Source: Watersipora subatra (Eukaryota > Bryozoa > Gymnolaemata > Cheilostomatida > Watersiporidae). Taken from it: a stretch of 64,000 nucleotides of DNA. The position numbers and the translations under genes are program-made. Location of the stretch: NCBI RefSeq assembly GCF_963576615.1, contig NC_088714.1:1302001-1366000 (forward strand), in the 5' to 3' direction. The notes below the pieces were generated by a model. The model saw only the letters and a list, made by a program, of their open reading frames with translations. It was not told the DNA's origin and did not search any database. Shown here piece after piece: positions 48,801 to 60,800 of the stretch. Within the stretch, counting starts at the first letter, position 1, and every line of letters starts with the position of its first letter.

Positions 48801-51800
48801 TTGCGTTGAAAAAATATTAAATTTTACTGGCTTAATTGAGCTTATGAAAATACGATTCGATTCGCAGCGAAAATGGGCAGAAAGTTTCATTTGTCACAGC
48901 AAATTGCATGCCGGTGGTACTTTTTGTTTTATCTAGCACTTGTGTGTCCGGGTCATTGCGAAGGTGAGCAGTACTCTTGAACAATGGTAATTATTAATCA
49001 CGGCACCAATAACAAATATAATTTTTTGCAAATGATTCTTGCGTAACAGCTCTTGGCCACTTAACTTATCACTTTTTATAACTAGATGCAAGAGCAGAAC
49101 ATGGGCAGTCAATATTATCTACAGAGCAAAGTACACTCAAACGCACTTGTGGCCATTGATGCATGCAAAAAGTCCGGTGAATAGGACCATACCCTTATGC
49201 CATATCAAAGAAATTAATAGAAGAAAAATGTACGGTGAGAATTAGAAAAGCAACATTGAGTATGGCAAAGATATTGGTTGGTGAGATTAAGGTTTGTTGG
49301 CAAGTGTTAGAATTGCGCAATACCACTCATTAGATCTGCCAGATATAAATTAAAGCTTGCGTGCTGTGTCCAAACTCGTCACGACTCAATGGAATCACTC
49401 AATCACTCAAACTATAGTCCTGTCTTATACGTCGCTCGCGCACGCCCGCATGCTGCAGACTGTTCCTTTTCTACTAATTTACGATTCGAATAAGAGGCCA
49501 GTTGTTCTATGAACACTAAAGTAGAAGGTCAGTTGCAAGGTGAAAGATGACACTAAGGGCATCAGAAACTAGATCCATTTGGCATTCATCTATTGGCCAT
49601 ATCCACTTTCTGAGGGCATTGCTAAACGTATGCTATGTCTTATACGTAATGAGGCAGCTGCCGAGGGTGTACAAATAGATGGACATATGCGGAATAGCCC
49701 CACCCCCTGCCCTATTTTGAGAAAGAAGGCCATGACGGCCATGCAAGATTTTGCTAGCAGTCTATGTATTCCTAAACATTATTAACTATTCAAGGCAAGT
49801 CATTTAAATCTTCTTTACAGAAGATGAGCAGTCAATAGTGAAATAAGCACTGGGCACTGGAGCATATGCCTACCATCAAGTGTTTTCATCAAAAGGAAAA
49901 AAAGGCGATGTGTGGTGATTAATCTGACATTTGAAAATAAATTTGAAATAAAAATGGCTTGAGCTTGAAGCTAATGTAATGGAACAACGGGAGACGACCT
50001 TTCTGTCAAACACAGACTAGTTGCTTACTACTCTATCAAAGAACACAAGCATAATTATAGCTTTAGCATTGACGTATTTTATCACTACGTAGAGTCGAGG
50101 CTTCTTATCAGTGGTCTCATTTGACCTTCATACTTGACTTGGTCGACATATGCTGACTTGCCCTCAGCGCTATTCAATGTTGAAAAAAGACACTTACTGC
50201 GAGTCACTGTCTGTCACTCTCATATCAAGGGAGTGTTGGCTGGTGAAAGTCATACTGTCCAAAGGCAGTTTACCCGGAGACGGATAGTCGAGTGGAGTTG
50301 CTGTAAGCACCAAATACTCGGGTATACCGCTGTTTCCCGGCTTCACATCTGCCATCAGTCTTTTACCGCAAAATCTCAGCGTCTGCAAAAACCAAATTGC
50401 AAAACTACTGAGACTAATACCCTGACAGTGTTGAGTATCGAGCGTCGTGAGAGATCGTCATGAGTGCCAATAAAGCATAGAGAATAAGTATATACCCAAT
50501 AATTCTAAAATCCTGGAAGATGAATGCCTGGTGGTGTCGCGCTGGTGGCAAATCTGAATGTCACAGGTTCAAATCTTGTGCAAAGCAATCTTTTTTCCTA
50601 ATCTGCAACTTAATCCATCCTAATCTGCAACTGTGGCTTCAGACAGACATGGCTTCTCTTACAGTAAACATTATCAAAGGTTGAGGATGATCGAAGTCGC
50701 TCCTAGATATCTATGATAACTACAGTAGATGTTCCTTTTAAGCAAATTCCACTTAACGTAAAGAATCTATGTAAAGTGTTGGATTCATATTACGTAAAAT
50801 ATTCTATATAACGCAAAGTGTCATATCGGTACAAGTTCTCAAATTCAATTTGAATAACGAAAGTCTCATTGTTAGCCTTAAAAATATCTTCTGTTCTTTT
50901 GAAGAGAAAACGACATATAGGGGTATCTCTATTATATGTACTGATACCCTGGTAGTCTGGTGTGCCGTGAGATATTGTCATATGTCCCGATAAAGCACAG
51001 AATATAGAGGTATCTCTATTATATGTACTGATACCCTGGTAGTCTGGTGTGCCGTGAGATATTGTCATATGTCCCGATAAAGCACAGAATATAGGGGTAT
51101 CTCTATTATATGTACTGATACCCTGGTAGTCTGGTGTGCCGTGAGATATTGTCATATGTCCCGATAAAGCACAGAATATAGGGGTATCTCTATTATATGT
51201 ACTGATACCCTGGTAGTCTGGTGTGCCGTGAGATATTGTCATGTCTCGATAAAGCACAGAATATAGGGGTATCTCTATTATATGTACTGATACCCTGGTA
51301 GTCTGGTGTGCCGTGAGATATTGTCATATGTCCCGATAAAGCACAGAATATAGGGGTATCTCTATTATATGTACTGATACCCTGGTAGTCTGGTGTGCCG
51401 TGAGATATTGTCATATGTCCCGATAAAGCACAGAAAAATAAGTAGCCGCGCAATTATTTAGAAATACTAAAATACAAAGCTAAATGTCCTGAGTTCGAGT
51501 CTCGTTGAAATCAATCTTTTACTCCAACCTCTAACGCTAGATTTTAAAATGGGAGACAAACAGACACCGCTTTTATTATAAAGATATATCTTTATTTTAC
51601 TCTATTATACATTACAATGTCTAATATGTATATAGTATATATATATAGTATATGTGTAATATTGTATATTAGACATGTACAATATTTTCAGTTTTTTTTG
51701 CACCATAGACTTTCCTGTCTAGAAAAAATTGTGAAAGAAAGTGAAAAAATTGCTTTAAATTGACATTGAAGGTCTGAGCTTGCCTAAACGTAATGTAAAT

Positions 51801-54800
51801 AACCGTAATCATGGACCCTAAAAAACTAAGCGAACATTATACGAAAAAAGAAAAAGGTTGTAGATACAAACCAATAATACCAATTACTGTAGTCACTAAA
51901 TGAAAAATTAAATTTTTCTCTTTTTGACAGGCCAAAGGAGTGAGTTTGGGAAGGTCTTGGAAAAAATTAGGCAATTTATATGTACTTTATATGTACCGTA
52001 AAACTGTTGAACCCCATGACACTGTAATTTATATGTACCGTAAAACTGTTGAACCCCATGATAATTTATATGTACCGTAAAACTGTTGAACCCCATGACA
52101 ATCTATATGTACCGTAAAACTGTTGAACCCCATGACACTGTATTTTATATGTACCGTAAAATTGTTGAACCCCATGACAATTTATATGTACCGTAAAACT
52201 GTTGAACCCCATGACAATTTATATGTACCGTAAAACTGTTGAACCCCATGATAATTTATATGTACCGTAAAACTGTTGAACCCCATGACACTGTAATTTA
52301 TATGTACCGTAAAACTGTTGAACCCCATGACAATTTATATGTACCGTAAAACTGTTGAACCCCATGACAATCTATATGTACCGTAAAACTGTTGAACCCC
52401 ATGACACTGTATTTTATATGTACCGTAAAATTGTTGAACCCCATGACAATTTATATGTACCGTAAAACTGTTGAACCCCATGACAATTTATATGTACCGT
52501 AAAACTGTTGAACCCCATGATACTGTATTTTATGTACCGTAAAACTGTTGAACCCCATGACACTGTATTTTATATGTAACATAAAACTGTTGAACCCCAT
52601 GACAATTTATATGTACCGTAAAACTGTTGAACCCCAAGACAATCTATATGTACCGTAAAACTGTTGAACCCCATGACACTGTATTTTTTAACCCTTCCCT
52701 ATAGTGGGGTTTTATTAGAGGTGACGTTTAAGAAGAGGGTGGAGCTGTATTTTCTGACTAGCTCACCAGAATTTTGGGAAGATAAATTTAACTCTTTTAC
52801 GGGCAAAGCGATGCCAATGTCGCCTATATTTTACACTCTCCTACAGGCGGAGCGACATTAATGCCATCAGCCTATCAGCCTCACGTTTGCTAAACCGTCT
52901 TTCAAATATGTCGAAGTACCAGGCTGAGTTAAACAAGAAACTACTTTTACTAAAAGTATTAGCCAGATGTCGTTATTAATTATTTTGATGGTCTCGCTTT
53001 CAAAGTTTGTAAAGAAAAAAACAGTAGAGCTTCGGAGTTGGAAAACGAACAAATTGTGATATGCCATTACAAAGGATGCTATTACGTCATACGGTGTTCC
53101 TCAAGAGTATTCTCATCATTCATCAAAATGCTTTAAAGTCTTCAGTTGAGTTTGTAAACCACATTATGGACGAATCTGAAAACAATGGGCTGGATTTAGA
53201 CCTCAGTGACTTCGAATCAGAGTGTAGTTCTGATGATTATAACAATCGATCTTCTCAGGTAAAGCCTCCTCAGGTAAAACCATGGGAACCACTAATAGTA
53301 GTATGGCTGTCCATCGAAGTCGACGATGATCTGCATCTTAGCGATGCCCGGTTGTGTCAAGCAGTATGGTAGAGAAGAGGTGACCCTATTCTCAGTGTCT
53401 ACCACTTCTGGAACTGTAAGATTAACCTGAAGGGATGCATTTCACAACACGTCCAGTCTGATAGAGCCAGGTAGCTATTTCACTTGCCCGATGTGTAAAG
53501 GACAGAGGTGGATCTTCAACGTGTCCACATCGTCAGTGTGGTACACAGGGCCACCAAGTTATGATCTAGATTCGAAAGACCCGGCAATTTAGGACTAAAA
53601 GCTTGCTGAGAGCTTTTTGTCAGATCGGCATTAAGCAGGACTCAAACCGCCAACCCTATGGTTGTTATTGATGTAACGTTATTAGTATTATTATAATTAT
53701 TGCAAGTATTGTTGTAGTATTAGTAATTTTTTAATTATTAGTACTATTTTGTGGACACTCTTCTACTGATCATTTTTTATTATGGATTTGTAAATATCAA
53801 AGAATGTGAAAGTTAAATAGAAGTGGTGTTCAATTAAAGGGTGACGCTGTATTTTTCAACCTTTCTCCCTTTCAACCTCTCTTTTTCGGGAATCCCGAGC
53901 AATACTAATTTTGTGAGGAATTTAATGCTCCACAGTTGACTTGACAGTAAAAAACAAATATAATTAATTCAAGTTCGCAGTTCTTCCCAGACCCGCGATA
54001 GTCATCATAGATTCTTAGCATAATATGCAGCAATAGCGACAAAAACTGTATTTAACCATGTAGCTGAATGCAGTACTAAAAAACATACGTCATTATTCAG
54101 CCATCTTCACTTGTGATATGGGTCGCGGTCACAGAAACCATGGTTAAGTCGCAAATCACGAAGTTGAGTTATCCGACTTTGAAGTTGCACTAACTGAATT
54201 TATAATATTGGTAACGATTTTTGTAACACGTGCATCTGGACCAATCAAAGAGTGATCTTTCTGAATCTGAAGTCAGTTTAGCCAATAGAAGTCTTTAACC
54301 CTCGGAAAAACCCCCTTAAAACCGTTGCTATGCTAAACAGGAAGTACTGAAAAATGGCGTTCGATAAATATAATCGTTTTCTTTTTGCCGATTTTAAAAA
54401 TAACTTTGACATTTTGGACACTTATAATGAGTACTTTGGTATTCCAACTGATGTCAAAAGCAGTGAAAGTAAAGGGAATTACGATGATATTTTCCTAACA
54501 ATTCTTACAAGCTTATTACAATATTTAATTGTAAGAATAATTATTCGATTTTATAAGATTGTTTTCAGATTTAATTTTAAGAACAATCATTCGAGTTTAC
54601 AAGATCGAAGTATATAGTGATCGATGGTGTGCAATATGTTACTGTTGTTATTTTTCTAAAGATTTTGTTGATGATTTGGCTGTGCCCAATATCGCGATAC
54701 TGCCAAGCCGTTTTTAATATCTGCAAAATTAAGTAATACGTTTTTTTTTATAAATATAAAGCTATTTCTATGACAACCAGCTAAAATTTGTTTAGATTTT

Positions 54801-57800
54801 TAAATTCAGCATAATCTTTTGAATATAAATACAGAAATCTAGATAAATATCACAACTTCTTGATATTTGTTGCTATGACGTTTTGAAATGTAAACAAAAT
54901 TATGCATTGGTTTTCGTTTCTCAAACTTTACCGCCAGTTTTCTCGGAACTATGTTTTCGCAATAATGGTAAACGTGCATTCAGTTTTTTGACCATAGAAT
55001 CTGCTGTAATTAAGCTAGAATCCAAATTTTTTTGCAAAATAGCTGTGAGAAATTTCTCCTTCTGCCAGTGTAGATAACTCTAAATCTTATAATCTTGACT
55101 TAACCATGGTTTCTGTGATCATGACACATATATAGAATCTTGCTAGAAAGACGACTAACCTGTTGATCAATAGCTAGTTAATGACAATTATACAAATACG
55201 GATTTATATGTAGTAGTAATGCAACTAAGAGTGAACAATGCTAAAAGTATCGCTATTAAAAGCAATCATTTGCATTATTTCTAAAGTTGATTTGTCTAGA
55301 CCTTCAACAGCTTGCAAAAAAAACAGATTTAACGATGAACTGAAGCATAAATGAGCCAAATATGCAACTAACTTTATACGCAGAAGATTTGAAGTTGTGT
55401 CCTCTAGCTCGAGGAGAAAGCTGAGACTTGAACCTGATGCTGAAACTGAGAATTGGGCTGCTGGATTTAAGCACCTGCTCAAGTTCGTCACAGTCCCCAG
55501 GATGCACAAAGGTCTCAAGGCTTCTGCCTATCACGTCATACTGAAAATTCACAGATGGCACTTTTAGTATCAACCTACGAATGCAGCAGACATCCTAAAT
55601 TCCTTCACTAACATTGCAGTCAGATCCAATCACGACCAGTTACTGGTGCCTCTGAGAGTTTGAACATTTCAACCATAACAACTATAAAAAACACGTCCTT
55701 AATTACCACAAGCAATTCAGCTTCAAAGAAACCAAAATATCCAGGTTAATCCTCTGATAATTTGTTAGTTGAAAAACAATTTTAATGGCAATCCATCAAG
55801 ATATTCACTGCTGAAAGATCCGCATTGTAAGTTTACTGGGCACGTCTCCATATCAGACTGTTGACAGATGATTAACCGTTCTACCAACTTCACGTCTAGA
55901 CTGTTTTCCTCTCACCAGATGCTTTCACGGTTTGATCTAACACCTCTCACACTTTTCCCATCTTTCATGTCTTAAACCGCCCTTTCTCTAATCCCGCAGA
56001 TGCAGCACCTCCCGCCCCTATTCCATTGTATACTTCACCTCTTCCTCTCTTATTCCACTATTATTATTACAGCCCTGCTCCATTTATCAACACACAGATC
56101 CTCTACCTCCTGTAGTTTGACTAACACCGTACCCTTGTTACTATTATCATATGATATACTAAATTTCTTAAAACTGTCATTTGTCTTTTTATAGTGAATA
56201 TCCCTTTAATGTAGCATATCAAGTATCTCTTACTTCTTCACCGAACAATATCTTTGGCTATATCGAAAAATAATAGAACAAATCACTAGCCCATACCTCG
56301 CATAGACCAAGAAGCTGTTTGACATTGCTGGTCACATATATCACGTCCCCTGCTGGAGCTATGATAAGTAAAAACCCGTGAAGGAGATCGGCTGCCTCTC
56401 CAGCAGCGAGCTCAGAATTCCCATCGCTGTCGCTTGATGAGAGACAAACATCTGCAAAGCATGCAAAAATGATGAAATTGAGATAGCTACAATACAGTGC
56501 TTTCCATGGTGATAGGTTGGAAAAACAAAGCATCATAGTGACAAAAATATGAATAGTTAACCCTTTCGCGGGCAGAGCGACGTTTTTTTCGCTTCCCGAT
56601 ACGGCTGCTAATGGGCAGTGCGACGTTTTTGTCGTTTCGGTAACGTATTTTATTATTGCAGTTTCTGGTTAGCTAAATGCCGTTTTTTGTTTACTTTTTT
56701 TACCAATAGCAAGCTACGATATAGTAGTTTCGGTTAGCCTCAAAAATTGACTTTAAGGTTGAAAAAAAATGATCGTTTTTAGCAGTGATGAATAAATAAA
56801 CTTTCGAAAAAATTAGAAAATTGTTCTAAATAATTTATCAACTTTTATTTTTCTTGGTTCGGTTTTAGCTTTTATTTACCAAATTTTTTGAGAGTTTGAA
56901 TTTAGTTTACCGTCATGGCGACTTCTAAAAGAACCTCCCGAGATTATTCTAATAAAGCAAGTACTAGTACCGAAATTACTAAGAGATTCAGAGCCGACAG
57001 TGACTTTTTAGATTTAGTAGCAAGAGATGACAGTGAATCAGGTTCGGATTATGATTGGAATGACTTTACATCTGGAGGTGACAGTGATGAAGAGGCTGGT
57101 AGCAGCAATGATGAGGATGTGAGTAGGAGTGATGCCAGTGCCTTGAAGAATATAACCAACATAAACAGAGATGAATCTCCTACAATTCAGCAGTTTATAG
57201 CAGTGACAGGCCCAGTATTTACTCCAGTAGATGCTCAACCAGTAGAGTATTTTGAAAAGTTTTTTGAGCCTGTCAATCCAGGAAGTACATCTTTGTGGGA
57301 GCTCTTTGTTACACGAATAAGTACATGGTGCAAAGATTGTGATGTGGGCCTTTGTAAAGGAGAATGCTTTCGAAAATATCATTCGTAAATAGACAATCAT
57401 TATGAAAAGCATATATTTTATGTTATACATTTTTATTCGTTTATAATATATATATATGCCTATGGACAAATACATGTATACATATGCACCTTTAAACATA
57501 GATATATGCACATAATAACACACAGAAAAGTGTATGAACCTTTTAAAAAAAGTTGATTTTTTGGAAAATTAATTCGCCCATGGGGGTCTGATTTAGTTTT
57601 GAAAATTCGCCCGCGAAAGGGTTAACCAGACATTCCCAAGTTTTCAGTTCTGGCATCAGCATATCTGATGAGATTGATTACGTGGTGCCTCACTTTCTCC
57701 GCATTAGTGCATCACGAATTATCACCTCACGGATGCAAAGCTGGCAAAGAAAACCTTCACTAAATATTTAGGGGTATTGAATTTTGTCACAAGAAATAAA

Positions 57801-60800
57801 TTGGCACACATACAGCTTCCTCTAACAAACTGCCCGTTCACTTTAATATTAAAAACTAACCAACACAACAGTAAACAAAATGAATGTTAGTACATGAGCT
57901 ACATGAATCACTTAAATGAAGAAAGAACTCTGATGATGTACAAATGCATCTACTGATGCCTTCATCAAGGTAAACATACCATCATATATAGGTAATACAC
58001 GTGGATATGTTTGTCAATTCATATACCGTGATTTAATTCATTCTATGATTGACAATTAGCAAAAACTTGGAGGTAGAACATTTTAGATGTCATACAATTT
58101 ACACGGTAACAACATGGAAGCAAATGCATAGTTTTCATGTATAACCACAAAACGATTTCTTAATCAAACGTGAAAACATTTTACTAACCTGAAATAATGA
58201 AAGAAAACACTATAAAATTCCTTGATAATTACAAGTGATTATAACATAATTCATTTACTAGGGGGAAAAAATCCTTGGCTCTCAACAGACGATATGATAC
58301 TGCTTCGCACATTTATATTAGAACTGAATTTGTTTTTAAAATTTTTCAAAACTTTTTCAGCTCACACTAAAATCTCTTCTAAAAAACTTGACATTTTTTT
58401 TATGAAAAACAATTAAAGGTAATGAAGACAACGCTTGAGACGAGTGACCATGTTTTCTATAGTCTATAAAAAAAAACAACCGAAAATGTAGATGACACGG
58501 CGAACAAAGGTAAAGCAATATTTAATATATTTGGCATGATGGACTCACTGGCTAATAAGTGGCGTGAGCGAATGTAGTTTATGCAAAGACGAATGATGCT
58601 TGTCTTGTCTAATGCTCCCTTCACATTGTCTGCCACAGGCAGTATGTCTATAATGTCACTGAAAACTTCACCCTCTTTACCTCTTCGACTTCGGGCAGCT
58701 TCTTTAGATTTTTCCTTCCGAACTTGTCTTCTATGTTCAGACTGTACCCTGCATCAATAATATAATGCTACTCATGACTGAGTGGAAGAAACCACCGACT
58801 ATCATAAGTGCATAACTTTGCAACTTTGGTGGGATAGATCAAATAGTCTCTAAACACACACTATGGGCTAACCAGGTGCCCGTGAACACGGTAGAATACT
58901 AACACTAACTTTTGAATAAAGCAAATTAAGATGCTCAAGCTTTAGGCAAAATATTGCAAGTAAAAGTTCCTGTGAATACTATTTGACCAACTATTGTAAA
59001 ACAAATAACATTATAATGGAACATAAAATTTTTATTTCAACTTTCTTATGATATCGTTTAGCATAACTAGAAGAATTCGGTTAAAATAGCACTTTGTATA
59101 ACTATAGTGAACCTGGTACATTGTAAACACATTGCCAAAATGAAACAAAAATTGTTTTTAAGTTTATTTACATTATGGGAAATGTATTAGATAAAAATAG
59201 TGGGATATGTTCCTGAGAACCATATGTATTGATATGGTATTTGGCGAGTAAATATTAGCAAAAAGGATATGTTAAAAAAAATCTCTTCATTAACAACAAC
59301 TCCAAAACGTTTTATTGCTGGAACAAAAGAGATAAAAATGAAGTTCAGTTTCATATTATCTTTTGAAAGTAAAGCTGTGAGCGGATTACATGACATAAAC
59401 CCTCTGTTAGTCTAAACTCAGTTTTTTTCTTATTGAATATTCAAAACTTGTTACATTCACTTTTAAAACATTTCAAATTTCACTTTCAAATTTACATCCT
59501 GATGGGAGACGACATCCCCATCATAAGATTTAAGAAATGAACTCACTTGGCTTTTCATCTCTGTTTTTCATGTACAAAATCAAAAATTTATAGCCTCATC
59601 TAAGAATTTATTATTGATACTCATAATGAATAGTTGCCAAAATGTTTTTCACCCAAAATAAAATAACAAGTCACATGCTAAAGCATGCTAGAGGTCTCAG
59701 AATCAATTTGGTATGAAAGTTATTTCATTCCATTCTAGTGCAATCTGACAACAAATTTGGATATAAATTCAATATATAAAAAGATTCAGAGCAACTGTTA
59801 ACTATTATACATGCAAACTATACAATTAACTATTATATAACTACTATACAATTAACCAGCAAACATTTGCACTGAATTGCAAAGATTTTTGTGCATTTAT
59901 AAATACTTTTAGGTGAAAAGCCTAGAATCGACCTGTCAAAAGGGAGCTCAGCTGTCCCTGGTGAAATTTCGTGCACAACTTTTTTGAAAGTCACATCATC
60001 ACACCCTCAAGGAACCTGTATTCTGCATAGTTAATGACATGTTTAAACTCTTTATAAATGATTATAATACTGTGATACGACCTGCACCACCTGTATGGCT
60101 GACGTCACATAGCAAAGTTACACTAAGCAATATGCTATCATCATGTTCTCATTGATGCCATTTTAAACAACACTTGTTATTTATTATCAAAGACTTTTTT
60201 GCCAAAGTGCCACAGATTCAATATAACAAAAAAATTTCTGATCTCACCATGAGGAAGCCAAGCTAGTGGTATATACCAACAGACAAAGGTCTGTTAAAAA
60301 TGCATATTCCTGGACCAATGAAATTAATACATAAACAATGTTTTTACAAATCCTGCATTTGACCATTTTGATGAACCAAAGAAGTATTTTAACATCAAGA
60401 GTTTGATTCCCGACAGTGAACAGGCATTGTCGTTGGCACCTTGTTGTAAGGGATTTTCAAAGAGTAGCAACGATAGAGTACTCATGGCTAAGCTCATAAA
60501 AATTAAATCAATAGCATTGAAAGTTCTTGAGCGTTTTTTAGCCCAACCAGAGGATGCCGACAAATTGTTACTGGTACCTTCTCAACTCTCCAAAAATACC
60601 ATTGCAGTACTTCACTGCATGCAGGTGTATGATTTGACTAGCAAAACATAATTTCTTGTAATTTGATCAAAAAACTAAAATATAAAACCATGATCTATAT
60701 CTAACAAGCCACTATTTGTAAGATAGTAAAAGCGATGTCCGTCTTGAGACGTTTAGACACAAGCGATAATTCCAACAAACCAATATAGGCCTATAGGTGG

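Noticed and set aside
50528-50600. tRNA gene
   Set aside because: B-box-like sequence is present but no full cloverleaf could be drawn; kept only as a possible SINE head.
50790-51453. Long minus-strand ORFs with a repeated SGHMTISHGTPDYQG motif
   Set aside because: They are translations of the 86-bp array at 50921-51435 (three periods shift through frames but stay open); no start context or family match.
57038-57523. 161-codon minus-strand ORF
   Set aside because: Shadow of the piggyBac ORF at 56915-57388, which has clear family motifs.
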